A DNA stretch of 64,000 nucleotides from Desulfobulbaceae bacterium. GTDB lineage: Bacteria > Desulfobacterota > Desulfobulbia > Desulfobulbales > SURF-16. The position numbers and the translations under genes are program-made. Under the pieces are notes generated by a model, which searched no databases, was not told the origin of the DNA, and saw only the letters and a list, made by a program, of their open reading frames with translations. The stretch covers positions 1 through 64,000 of the forward strand of contig JAHLLM010000009.1 of the NCBI GenBank assembly GCA_020444175.1, given 5' to 3'. Positions 1 to 7,978 of this stretch are shown in pieces (position 1 is the first letter of the stretch; every line of letters starts with the position of its first letter).

Positions 1-76
1 GCCCTACACTAATTTTTCAAGGGGTAGATGTCTCACTTACATTGACACAGAGGGTGCGAGCCACCAAAGTTTATAT

Positions 77-108
77 GAGGCAGGTAATTTTTGAAAATTG
101 CCTGCCTC
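77..108. terminator. Stable intergenic hairpin near the left edge
   Basis: An 8-bp perfect stem (77-84 pairs with 101-108, GAGGCAGG/CCTGCCTC) continues through a T-G wobble into six A/T pairs and closes on a tiny loop. It lies beyond the 3' end of the leftward Crp/Fnr gene. Neither strand shows a clear run of T after the stem, so it is either an imperfect terminator or a processing hairpin. The rest of 1-245 shows no gene. Confidence 0.4.
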
Positions 109-245
109 TCTGCTTTGGACTTACATCTGCCAATCTCAACCGGCACAACGCCTTTCCAAACTTAGCAGATCTACTTTATACCTTGCGGAAAAGTCAGCCC
201 ACGCTGTCCCTTTATTGAGACTTTTCGGATCAATTCTGCGTTTCT

Positions 246-932
246 CTACAGCCGCATTTCACCCTCTGCCAGAGCTTCGAGTCCATCCATATCCAAAATG
301 GTGATCATTGCCCCTTCCGATTGAATCAGTCCCTGTTTGACCATCTTGCCGAATATTCGCGACAGTGTTTCCGGAATTGTGCCTAAAAGGCTGGCCAACA
401 GAGTTTTGGACATGGGCAGTTGAATTTCATGGCTTTCGCCGTTTTGCCTGCTTGTTAGGAGGATATATTCGGCCAGCCGCCCAGGCACCTCTTTCAGGGA
501 AAGAGCCTCAATCATATGGGTAAACTGCTTGAGTCGGAAAGAAAGTGTGGCCAGCATGTTCATGGCCAGTGAAGGGTATTGCGCAATTAAATCAGCAAAG
601 GACTCTTTGGGGAAAAAAAATATCCTGCTTTTTTCCAGGGTCATGGCATTTGCAGGGAAGGATGATCCTGTAAAAACAGCCACTTCGGCAAAGGGCTCAC
701 CCGGGCCCAGGATGTGAAGAATCTGCTCTTTTCCATCGAGAGATAGTTTAAATATTTTCACCTTTCCGGAGATAACGACATAAAAACCGCGGCCCTCATC
801 GCCTTCGGAAAAAATAAGTTTGCCTCGGTTAAATTCCTGATCTACCACGATCATTGCCAGCTTTTCATGATTTTCTGCTGTCATCCCTTTAAAAAGCTGG
901 ATTGAAGCTATGCAATCGGTAATTTTTTTCAT
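246..932 (-). CDS. Crp/Fnr family transcriptional regulator
   Basis: A 228-residue one-component regulator: an N-terminal cyclic-nucleotide-binding-type beta barrel (about residues 10-125, with the family's glycine-rich turns such as EGDEGRGFYVV and GPGEPFAEVAV), a dimerisation helix, and a C-terminal winged helix (recognition helix near TIPETLSRIFGKM). It lacks the N-terminal cysteine cluster of FNR, so it should not sense oxygen through an Fe-S cluster; Dnr-like or cAMP-independent sensing is possible but the ligand is unknown. It starts 3 nt after the stop of the phosphopantetheinyl transferase gene, so the two probably share a transcript. Family is clear; regulon is not. Confidence 0.9.
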   Translation of the reverse strand: MKKITDCIASIQLFKGMTAENHEKLAMIVVDQEFNRGKLIFSEGDEGRGFYVVISGKVKIFKLSLDGKEQILHILGPGEPFAEVAVFTGSSFPANAMTLEKSRIFFFPKESFADLIAQYPSLAMNMLATLSFRLKQFTHMIEALSLKEVPGRLAEYILLTSRQNGESHEIQLPMSKTLLASLLGTIPETLSRIFGKMVKQGLIQSEGAMITILDMDGLEALAEGEMRL

Positions 933-935
933 TTT

Positions 936-1712
936 TTATCCCTCAAGGACTGTCATTGCAAATGAATATCCATCAATAAATCCTGCCCAGACAGTTTGCT
1001 CGCCCATACTTATCCCATTTTTTTGAGTAATGATGCGAAACCGTCTCCCCTGGCCCTGCTTCTCCCATCCACAAAGCGTAATATCCATAAAGCCGGGCAG
1101 CACATCGCAACTTTGTGCTTTTTTCACAGCCTCCTTAGCGGACCAGAGCAGCGACAAAGCATTCTGCACACCAAGGGACTGACTCATTTCCTCCACTTTT
1201 TCTCTCTCTTCCTCAGTTATAAAACGAGTTTGAATTCGTTCCAGTGCCGAGGTTATCTGTTGTATATCCACACCGCACTTTGTTCTGGCCGCAAGCCCCA
1301 CGGCAATTCCTTTGCTGTGGGATATTGATATCTGCGGCGCATTCTTTATTTCCTCCGCAGCTCCATAAAAAAAAGGCTTGCCCCTTTCATCGGCCACAAT
1401 CTCTTTCTCATGCCAGTTCAGACTCTGCCAATCTTCTTTATTTATCCTTTTTGCATCGCAATGCATTAAACCAGCGTATTTTGCAGCTATTCTCCCCCCC
1501 AACCATTCAATTTTTCTTTTGGGGTAGCGGAACTCAAGAAGCTTTTCTCTTTCTTTTCTGCACAGAAAATGGTTTCCGCCCTGCAGGAGAGGCATGCTTT
1601 CCAATTTTTCCTGTAAATCCAGAAGATTTACTGTTACTATTTTTACCTGAACAGGAAAATCTTCTGCTGAACCAAAACTTTCTTCAACCGGCCCGGTCAG
1701 ATCAGTGAGCAT
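936..1712 (-). CDS. 4'-phosphopantetheinyl transferase superfamily protein
   Basis: Predicted to move the phosphopantetheine arm of CoA onto a serine of acyl or peptidyl carrier proteins. The Sfp-type signature is visible: a SISHSKG block, then GVDIQQI carrying the Mg-binding aspartate, then LWSAKEAVKKA with the conserved W/KEA motif. I chose the ATG at 1712 (258 residues) because an AGGA box sits 7 nt before it; an upstream in-frame ATG at 1793 would overlap the putative cvpA promoter and adds residues that do not look conserved. No polyketide or fatty-acid genes lie nearby, so the carrier-protein partner is unknown. It is followed after 3 nt by the Crp/Fnr gene. Confidence 0.85.
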   Translation of the reverse strand: MLTDLTGPVEESFGSAEDFPVQVKIVTVNLLDLQEKLESMPLLQGGNHFLCRKEREKLLEFRYPKRKIEWLGGRIAAKYAGLMHCDAKRINKEDWQSLNWHEKEIVADERGKPFFYGAAEEIKNAPQISISHSKGIAVGLAARTKCGVDIQQITSALERIQTRFITEEEREKVEEMSQSLGVQNALSLLWSAKEAVKKAQSCDVLPGFMDITLCGWEKQGQGRRFRIITQKNGISMGEQTVWAGFIDGYSFAMTVLEG

Positions 1713-1808
1713 GTAAATGTCCTTTGGCTTTGCGATTTTAAGATCTCTGATTTGCCATTTTGAACAATCTGATTGACGGATAACATTGACCAAAGAACCG
1801 AATTGAAC

Positions 1809-2381
1809 ATGTCGATATTAGATATTATCATACTCATTGTCATTGCCCTCTTTTTGGCACGCGGTCTCTGGGCAGGTTTTGTCAAACAAATTGCCGGGCT
1901 TGCTGCTCTTATTATAGGTTTTGTGGTGGCCGGGCGCTTTTATGGTCAATCTTCCAGTCTCGACATACCATTTATACAAAACCCTCAGGTCGGTTTTTTT
2001 GCGTCCTATATTCTTATTTTTCTTGTCACTTTTTTTTCAGTAATCTGCCTTGGCATGCTGCTTAAAAAAGTTGTCCAACTCTCTCTTCTCGGGTGGTTCG
2101 ACAGACTATTAGGCGGCATACTTGGACTTGCCAAAGGGTCTTTTGTCTCTTGTCTCCTTTTTATGGGACTCGCCCTTTTTATCTCCGCAGCAAATCCCTT
2201 TTTCAATAAATCTTTTTTCTATCCTTACCTGGAAAAAAGTTCGGCTTTTATTATATCGGTGGTTAAAGACGAAAATCTTCGCAAGGGTCTCCTTCCCCAG
2301 AAACCAGCGATTTCATCCTTTCTTCCCCAAACGGTAAAGCTTGGCAAGAAAATCGGGGTGAAAGCCGAGGAAAAACCCTAA
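1809..2381 (+). CDS. cvpA: CvpA family inner-membrane protein
   Basis: A 190-residue membrane protein of the CvpA (colicin V production) family. The N-terminus MSILDIIILIVIALFLARG begins the first of about four hydrophobic segments, followed by the typical GFVKQIAGLAALIIG block. CvpA proteins are linked to envelope homeostasis, but no biochemical role is established. An ATG at 1773 is also in frame, but family members begin directly with this hydrophobic helix, so 1809 is preferred. The last 69 nt overlap, tail to tail, the end of the glycosyltransferase gene on the other strand, and both C-termini look genuine. Confidence 0.85.
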   Translation: MSILDIIILIVIALFLARGLWAGFVKQIAGLAALIIGFVVAGRFYGQSSSLDIPFIQNPQVGFFASYILIFLVTFFSVICLGMLLKKVVQLSLLGWFDRLLGGILGLAKGSFVSCLLFMGLALFISAANPFFNKSFFYPYLEKSSAFIISVVKDENLRKGLLPQKPAISSFLPQTVKLGKKIGVKAEEKP

Positions 2382-3020
2382 AACGATCAGCTGATTCAAT
2401 GCACTTACCCGCAGGGTTCCATGTCGTTCCCATCTTCTGGCCGAACTAACGACCCAATGATCAAGGATCAGTATCTTCCCCCTTTTTTTCAATTCACGTA
2501 CAAGGCTGAAATCTTCCATAATCGATATTTCCGGAAAACCTCCGATTTCGTTAAAACGCGAGGCTTTCATGAAGAGGGCCTGGTCACCATAGGGCATTTG
2601 AAAAATTTTTGATCTGACATTTGCTCCCCAGGAAATGAATTTCATTTTTTTCAGTGGTGAATCAAAGCTGAGTTGAAAGGCCCCTGCTGCAATATTTTCC
2701 TCTGCCAGAGATTTCCTGACGAGTTCAGCAAAACCTTCAGGTAAAGTGGTATCGCCATGCAGGAAAAGATAGATTTCTCCCTTTGCCTCAGCGGCGCCTG
2801 CATTTAACTGCCTGGCCCGCCCACTGCGACAGAACAGAATTTTAACCCCATATTTTTCTGCTATCTGCGGTGTGCGATCAGTACTTCCCCCATCGACAAC
2901 AATGACCTCTACAAAATCCCCACTGCCTATGGAATCAAGTACCAACGAAAGATGTTGTTCTTCATTCAAAACAGGAATAATAACTGATACAACCTTTTTC
3001 TCCGATTCTGTTTTCATCAA
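2313..3020 (-). CDS. GT2 glycosyltransferase, TIGR04283 (arsenosugar) type
   Basis: A 235-residue GT-A fold glycosyltransferase. It shows the nucleotide-sugar core VEVIVVDGGSTDRT, the subfamily signature GRARQLNAGA, and HGDTTLP in place of the metal-binding DxD. Members of this subfamily are named for co-occurrence with arsenosugar biosynthesis genes but are also widespread elsewhere, so the acceptor is not proven. It overlaps the upstream TIGR04282-type gene by 4 nt (ATGA), so the pair is translationally coupled, as is common for these two families. No ArsM or ArsS gene is adjacent; an ArsM-like domain is present at 27-30 kb in this window. Confidence 0.85.
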   Translation of the reverse strand: MMKTESEKKVVSVIIPVLNEEQHLSLVLDSIGSGDFVEVIVVDGGSTDRTPQIAEKYGVKILFCRSGRARQLNAGAAEAKGEIYLFLHGDTTLPEGFAELVRKSLAEENIAAGAFQLSFDSPLKKMKFISWGANVRSKIFQMPYGDQALFMKASRFNEIGGFPEISIMEDFSLVRELKKRGKILILDHWVVSSARRWERHGTLRVSALNQLIVLGFFLGFHPDFLAKLYRLGKKG

Positions 3021-3715
3021 TTCATGAAAAATTCGGCAAATGGTTTGCCAAAATTTCTCAACTGCGGCAAATCATCTGCCTTATCGATATCTGTCAAAGT
3101 CGGAAGAGTTCCCCAGGTGAGACCTTCCCTCTCAGCCTGGACAATTGTCTGATCAAGTACGCGTTCAGTTCCCCATTCTATGTTTTCAAAAAGAAACGAA
3201 GCAGGCCTTTTCAGGCCGATTAAATAATATCCTCCATCAGAAGCAGGCCCCAAAACGAGATCTCTTTCCTGCAGCATGTCATAACCCTGATTTAATATTT
3301 CTGGTGTTATGTGCGGGCAATCTGCTCCTACAAGAAGTATCCTTTCAACGTTACAACGAAAAAAATTATCATGTAATGCATTCTTCATCCGTTCACCCAG
3401 GTCCTCTCCTCTTTGCTGGAAACATCCCATATTCCCGGGCACCCACCCTCTCACCTCATTTTGTTCGCCGCCTTCAAAATAGACGTCAATTTGAGAGGAA
3501 CGATTTTCATGTAATTTGAGACACTGCCCAAAAATATATTCAGCCATGGCACGCTGAAGCTCAGCCGCCTTTTTTGCCCCCAAGAAGGGAATCAGTCTTG
3601 TCTTCGTCTTTCCGATTTTGGGATACCTTGTGAAAATGATGAGTAACTCATTGCTTTTTTTTGACTGCACCACACTTACTTCAATATCTTTCTTGTCAGA
3701 ACTTCTCTTTATCAT
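3017..3715 (-). CDS. TIGR04282-type (DUF2064) glycosyltransferase-like protein
   Basis: A 232-residue protein with a GT-A/nucleotidyltransferase-like fold. Its markers are FTRYPKIGKTKTRLIPFLG at the start of the conserved domain, VGADCPHITPEIL, and LGPASDGGYYLIGL. Family members are annotated as arsenosugar-associated glycosyltransferases and nearly always travel with a TIGR04283 protein, as here. About 20 poorly conserved residues precede the domain, so a later start is possible, but no strong ribosome binding site decides it. It is transcribed away from the UPF0280 gene across an 80-nt divergent gap that must hold both promoters. Confidence 0.83.
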   Translation of the reverse strand: MIKRSSDKKDIEVSVVQSKKSNELLIIFTRYPKIGKTKTRLIPFLGAKKAAELQRAMAEYIFGQCLKLHENRSSQIDVYFEGGEQNEVRGWVPGNMGCFQQRGEDLGERMKNALHDNFFRCNVERILLVGADCPHITPEILNQGYDMLQERDLVLGPASDGGYYLIGLKRPASFLFENIEWGTERVLDQTIVQAEREGLTWGTLPTLTDIDKADDLPQLRNFGKPFAEFFMN

Positions 3716-3795
3716 GTATTTTTACCCTTGCTCCCAAACATCGCTATAGCGGCAAATGTATTTTTTAACCCTTGTCCAAGAGAAAAGACTGAACC

Positions 3796-4569
3796 ATGAA
3801 AAAAAAATCTTCCCAGGTCCCCAAGGCTGACCCTCTTTCCTACAAAGAGCGAAATTACCGGCGTTCCATGAATTCCGATGGTTTAGTTCCCAGCCAGATA
3901 ACCATTCAGCAGACAGATCTTTTTATTCTCGCCAATAAGGATGTTTCCGCTCCGGCAACCGATTTTGCGCTGCAATACCGCAATCAACTGGAAAACTTCA
4001 TTCACAAGCATCCTGATTTTCTTACATCCCTTTCTCCGCTCAGCTTTGACGGCATAGCTCCTCCTGTAGTCAAAGCAATGCTTGAGGCTTCATGCATTGC
4101 CGGTGTAGGCCCCATGGCTGCTGTTGCCGGTGTTATTGCTGAATTTGTTGGTCGTGACCTTATCAGAAAAAAACATACACAAGAAGTTATTGTAGAAAAC
4201 GGAGGGGATATTTTTATGTGGAGAAATAAAGATTGCCTTGCCGCCATTTTCGCCGGCACCTCCAGGCTCAGCAATAAAATAGCTGTGACGATACCGCAAC
4301 TCATCATGCCCGTCGGCATTTGTACATCTTCAGGAACAATCGGCCACTCGTTGAGTTTCGGGCTGGCTGATTCAGTAACAGTTCTCTCCCCCTCTGTTGC
4401 CCTGGCAGATGCGGTGGCCACCCGCCTTGGCAATGAGCTAAAAGAAGAATCCGATATGAATCACACCCTGGAAATAGCTCAATCATTTCCAGACTTGTCT
4501 GGAGTTGTAATTGTAAAGAATGATCAGCTGGGTATCTGGGGGGATCTGGAGATTGTCCCCCTTGGCTGA
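3796..4569 (+). CDS. UPF0280 family protein (ApbE-like fold)
   Basis: A 257-residue protein of the uncharacterised UPF0280 family, distantly related to the flavin transferase ApbE. Recognisable blocks are PPVVKAMLEAS, GVGPMAAVAGVIAEFVG, VIVENGGDIFMW and TSSGTIGHSLSFG. In methanogens and sulfate reducers the family occurs near redox genes, but no reaction is established. It stands alone on the plus strand, facing the yrfG-type gene with only 20 nt between their stop codons. Confidence 0.85.
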   Translation: MKKKSSQVPKADPLSYKERNYRRSMNSDGLVPSQITIQQTDLFILANKDVSAPATDFALQYRNQLENFIHKHPDFLTSLSPLSFDGIAPPVVKAMLEASCIAGVGPMAAVAGVIAEFVGRDLIRKKHTQEVIVENGGDIFMWRNKDCLAAIFAGTSRLSNKIAVTIPQLIMPVGICTSSGTIGHSLSFGLADSVTVLSPSVALADAVATRLGNELKEESDMNHTLEIAQSFPDLSGVVIVKNDQLGIWGDLEIVPLG

Positions 4570-4589
4570 GCTGCCCTTATTACTCGTGC

Positions 4590-5267
4590 TTATTCGTTCA
4601 TCAGTTCTTTAAAAAAAATAATTGACGGATATTTGCCTGAAAACTGAACAGGTTTTGTGGAGCTTGATTTCGCAACAAAGATAAGATTCCGTAATCCATA
4701 CTCTTCCGCGCTTTGCAGCACCCCCTCGTTGTCATCAGCAAGCATGCATTTATCTCTTGCTAAACCCAGCCTTTCTTCGAGTCGTTCCCAGAATACCGGC
4801 TCTTCCTTGGCGATACCAATCTCTTCGGAGCAGACGATAGTGTCAAAGTAGGATTCAATTTCGGTTTTCGCCATTTTTATTGCCAAAGTTTTGCTGTGGG
4901 CATTGGTCACCAGGACAATTTTCTTGCCCTGCTTTCTGCACCACTTCAAGAAATCAAGAACATAAGGATGCACTTGAATGAGATGGTTCATTTTTTCTTT
5001 CATATGGACGATATCCAATCCTAATTGCCCTGACCAGTAATCAAGATCAGTCCATTGCAAAGTTCCTTCCCTGCTCTTGTACTTTTCCATGAGTTTGTCA
5101 TGGGCATCAAAAAAATTCAGCTTATTTTCTTTGGCATAAACCTCAGGAACATGCTCTTCCCAGAAATAATCATCAAAGTGTTTGTCAAGCAATGTTCCAT
5201 CCATATCAAGCAGGACGGTATCAATCTCATTCCAATCTATTTGCGGTTCTATTTTTTTACCTTTCAT
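4590..5267 (-). CDS. yrfG: HAD hydrolase, YrfG-like GMP/IMP nucleotidase
   Basis: A 225-residue haloacid-dehalogenase-fold phosphatase. Motif I is DTVLLDMDGTLLD with the nucleophile and acid aspartates, motif II is VTNAH, the lysine lies near IGIAKEEPVFWE, and the metal aspartates are in MLADDNEG. The N-terminal reading WNEIDTVLLDMDGTLLD followed by YFWEEHVP closely resembles E. coli YrfG, which hydrolyses GMP and IMP; substrate transfer to this protein is inference. It is the last gene of the leftward par-pyr run, 7 nt after the YkgJ gene. Confidence 0.8.
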   Translation of the reverse strand: MKGKKIEPQIDWNEIDTVLLDMDGTLLDKHFDDYFWEEHVPEVYAKENKLNFFDAHDKLMEKYKSREGTLQWTDLDYWSGQLGLDIVHMKEKMNHLIQVHPYVLDFLKWCRKQGKKIVLVTNAHSKTLAIKMAKTEIESYFDTIVCSEEIGIAKEEPVFWERLEERLGLARDKCMLADDNEGVLQSAEEYGLRNLIFVAKSSSTKPVQFSGKYPSIIFFKELMNE

Positions 5268-5274
5268 AACTCAG

Positions 5275-6009
5275 TTACCTGTTATTAAAAATCTGATCAA
5301 TGGTTCTTTCACCCACTTTCTGCTGCAGTATGCTTTGCATATACTTATTCACCTCTTCCTCTTCTTCCGGAAGGAGAAGAAAACCGGTTAGAGGTTCCGC
5401 TTTCAGCAGCCTTGCCCCGGCCTGGGCGATGATCTCATTCGCACCAATATTTTTTCTCACCTCATCATTCTCAGGCAGATCTGCCATGGCAAGCAGCACA
5501 TCGAGCATATTGCCCCAATATTCCTTTTGTCCAAGGTGTTCAATAATCTGCATTGTAACTGTGTTAATAACCAGCAACCCTTCTGGAAATTCCGCTTCAC
5601 CCGTCTCAATGCAGTTACTCAGTGATGCCAGGCTCCGGCAGGAGAATGGGCGCGCGGGATATATACTGCAACAGCCATTTTCAACAAAAGGACAGACCTC
5701 ATCAAAGGAAACATTTTCAAACATTTCCGAATCAACGTTTCGCTCCAGACAAAGGCGGGCATGTTGGTTCATGGTGAGCAAATAGCGCGCACCCTGTCTG
5801 TTACTAGCCGTTAAGCGTTCAGCAAACCATTTCTCCCGGTTTCCTTGCCTGATGAAATCATAGATACAATCACCTTCAACCGCTGTTATTATCACATTTT
5901 GGGTGCAGCATGAAGAGCAGCCCTTATGGCAGACGACTGTATCTTTTCGGGTCCACTCCTCATATTTTTTGAAAATTTGCAGAAGAATCCCTTTTTTTAA
6001 ATCACTCAT
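5275..6009 (-). CDS. YkgJ family cysteine-cluster protein
   Basis: A 244-residue protein of the CxxxCxxCC family (UPF0153/YkgJ), predicted to bind Zn or Fe through clustered cysteines: CHKGCSSCC near residue 28, then CPFVENGCCSIYPARPFSCR near residues 125-145. The function of the family is unknown. The C-terminal third is acidic and lacks known motifs. It lies between the DUF1232 and yrfG genes on one strand and probably belongs to the same transcript. Confidence 0.8.
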   Translation of the reverse strand: MSDLKKGILLQIFKKYEEWTRKDTVVCHKGCSSCCTQNVIITAVEGDCIYDFIRQGNREKWFAERLTASNRQGARYLLTMNQHARLCLERNVDSEMFENVSFDEVCPFVENGCCSIYPARPFSCRSLASLSNCIETGEAEFPEGLLVINTVTMQIIEHLGQKEYWGNMLDVLLAMADLPENDEVRKNIGANEIIAQAGARLLKAEPLTGFLLLPEEEEEVNKYMQSILQQKVGERTIDQIFNNR

Positions 6010-6037
6010 TTTAATTTTTTCAATTTTCTCTATACAG

Positions 6038-6271
6038 CTACTTGTTGCGCCGCATTGATTCAGGAAGCAGCCTGATGGCCAATGAGATAAGGATCGTGCC
6101 GATGGTCACATCGTCCACAAATCCAAACCAAGGGACATAATCAGGAATAAAATCCGTGGGAACGAAGAGATAGATTAATCCCAAGGCGAGAAGCAACCGA
6201 ACATACCACGGGGTCCTGCGATTAAAGAGCAGCTTAATATAGTAGAGCACTTTTGCCGCTACGGCATTCAC
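6038..6271 (-). CDS. Small DUF1232 (YkvA-like) membrane protein
   Basis: A 77-residue protein with the DUF1232 core: a basic N-terminus, a hydrophobic helix (LLLALGLIYLFVPTDFIPD) with the near-invariant PxDxIPD element, and GFVDDVTI. The family is found as single small membrane proteins and its role is unknown. Its start lies 1 nt beyond the pyrD stop, so expression with the pyrimidine genes is likely. Confidence 0.82.
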   Translation of the reverse strand: MNAVAAKVLYYIKLLFNRRTPWYVRLLLALGLIYLFVPTDFIPDYVPWFGFVDDVTIGTILISLAIRLLPESMRRNK

Positions 6272-6272
6272 C

Positions 6273-7193
6273 CTAGACCTCCATCGCGCCTATCAGTTCA
6301 TGGACACTCGCCATATTATTGCTTTTGAGATAGTCGGCAAGCTCCTCGACTAGCTGTCCCGAGGTTTGAGGGTTTACCAGATTTGCAGTTCCAACCTGTA
6401 CGGCAGACGCACCAGCCAACAAAAACTCAACCACATCCTCAACAGTTGTTATGCCACCGATACCAATGACAGGAATGGATACCTTCCGGGCAACCTGCCA
6501 CACCATGCGCAAGGCCACCGGCTTGATGGCCGGTCCGGATAATCCGCCCACCGTGTTTGCCAAACGCGGTCTTCTGGTCTTTACATCTATAGCCATGCCG
6601 AGCAAGGTATTGATAAGAGAAACGGCATCTGCCCCCCCCTCCTCAACAGCTTGAGCTATGGCAGCGATATCCGTCACATTAGGCGTCAGCTTCATAATTA
6701 CCGGCTTAGAACAGCTTTGCCGCACAACCCGCGTAACCTCATAGGCCATTTTATGATCCGTACCAAAGGCGACTCCTCCTTTTTTCACGTTTGGACAGGA
6801 AATGTTTACCTCAATGGCATCAATATCCGTATCATTAAGTCGCTGGGCCAGCTCTCTATATTCATCAATGGAATCGCCAAGAATATTGACAACAATTGCA
6901 CTTTTGTACCTGCTGACACGAGGCAGCTTTTCATTTATAAATTTATCAATTCCAACATTTTCTAGGCCTATGGCATTCAACATCCCGCAAGACGTCTCAA
7001 CCACTCTTGGGGGTGGGTTGCCATTTTTGGGGAACAGGGAAATACCCTTGAGAACCATGCCCCCGAGTGAGTCCAGATCAACGAAATCGGCAAATTCCTC
7101 GCCATAGCCAAATGTGCCGGAGGCTGTCATTATCGGGTTCTGCAGTTGCCAGTTTCCTATTGACACACTGAGTTCAGGTGAATCTAAAGCCAT
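6273..7193 (-). CDS. pyrD: Dihydroorotate dehydrogenase, class 1B catalytic subunit
   Basis: Oxidises dihydroorotate to orotate, the fourth step of pyrimidine synthesis, in the cytoplasm. The 306-residue FMN-binding TIM barrel shows TASGTFGYGEE, KGISLFPKNGNPPPR, the catalytic cysteine in NISCPNVKKGG that marks class 1, and the phosphate-binding IPVIGIGGI. Class 1B assignment rests on the partner pyrK, whose stop overlaps this start by 10 nt; together they form the NAD-linked PyrDK complex with FMN, FAD and 2Fe-2S. Confidence 0.95.
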   Translation of the reverse strand: MALDSPELSVSIGNWQLQNPIMTASGTFGYGEEFADFVDLDSLGGMVLKGISLFPKNGNPPPRVVETSCGMLNAIGLENVGIDKFINEKLPRVSRYKSAIVVNILGDSIDEYRELAQRLNDTDIDAIEVNISCPNVKKGGVAFGTDHKMAYEVTRVVRQSCSKPVIMKLTPNVTDIAAIAQAVEEGGADAVSLINTLLGMAIDVKTRRPRLANTVGGLSGPAIKPVALRMVWQVARKVSIPVIGIGGITTVEDVVEFLLAGASAVQVGTANLVNPQTSGQLVEELADYLKSNNMASVHELIGAMEV

Positions 7194-7978
7194 ATCTTTT
7201 CTGCCTCAAATATAGGGCCGTCCTTGCACACATGCAGGTAGCCGTTTTCTATAAAATCAACCCCCTGAATGGCACAGCCAACACATGCTCCCATCCCGCA
7301 GGCCATCATTGTTTCGAGTGAGACCTGGCAGGCTGCCCCCCGTTGCCGGCTGATTGCCGCAACAGCCTTCATCATTGGCCAGGGACCGCAGCAATAAACA
7401 GTGCCGTTAATTTTGCCGGGAAGCAGGTCGGGAACCAGGCCGTGATAGCCAACCGAGCCATCATCAGTGGCGCATGCCACCGTTATATTGTCGATTTCCT
7501 CAAAATCATCCAAACATATCAGCTCATCCCGGTTTCTCGCTCCGAGAAGAACGGCAATGGGATCATCAGGAAATTTTTCACGAAGAGTTGCGGCGAGAAA
7601 CGGGAGCGGCGCTATTCCCATACCGCCTCCAACAAGATAATGTTTTTTCTGAGAATGAAGTTTAAAACCTTTTCCAAGTGGACCGACCAGATTTACTTTC
7701 TGCCCTGCTGTCATCTTTGACAGCAATTTGGTACCCCGTCCTACAACCTTATAAACCAGGCCTATAGTCCCGTTTGCACATTGACTGATCGAAAAAGGCC
7801 TGCGCAACAGCGGATCATGACTTTTTTCATCTCCGGTTGCAACCATAATAAATTGTCCGCTAACGGCAGTTCTGGCAATTTCCGGTGCCTGAAGAACCAG
7901 TGTACAAATGTCATTTGCACACTGGCTGTCAACAATATGCGCATCAATTTGAAACTGTATTTTTTGCGCTTTACTCAT
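7184..7978 (-). CDS. pyrK: Dihydroorotate dehydrogenase electron transfer subunit
   Basis: The 264-residue partner that passes electrons from PyrD to NAD. It has an N-terminal ferredoxin-reductase FAD domain (DPLLRRPFSIS is the RxxS flavin motif), an NAD-binding domain (LVGGGMGIAPLPFLA) and a C-terminal 2Fe-2S site (CGMGACVGCAIQG, with the last cysteine in HVCKDGP). The ATG overlaps the parB stop as ATGA, so pyrK is translationally coupled to parB, an unusual partner for a metabolic gene. Confidence 0.94.
   Translation of the reverse strand: MSKAQKIQFQIDAHIVDSQCANDICTLVLQAPEIARTAVSGQFIMVATGDEKSHDPLLRRPFSISQCANGTIGLVYKVVGRGTKLLSKMTAGQKVNLVGPLGKGFKLHSQKKHYLVGGGMGIAPLPFLAATLREKFPDDPIAVLLGARNRDELICLDDFEEIDNITVACATDDGSVGYHGLVPDLLPGKINGTVYCCGPWPMMKAVAAISRQRGAACQVSLETMMACGMGACVGCAIQGVDFIENGYLHVCKDGPIFEAEKIWL

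Noticed and set aside
1773-1808. Upstream start for CvpA, and the ATG at 1793 for the phosphopantetheinyl transferase
   Set aside because: Both extend the proteins beyond family borders and would overlap head to head; better starts exist at 1809 and at 1712 (AGGA box).
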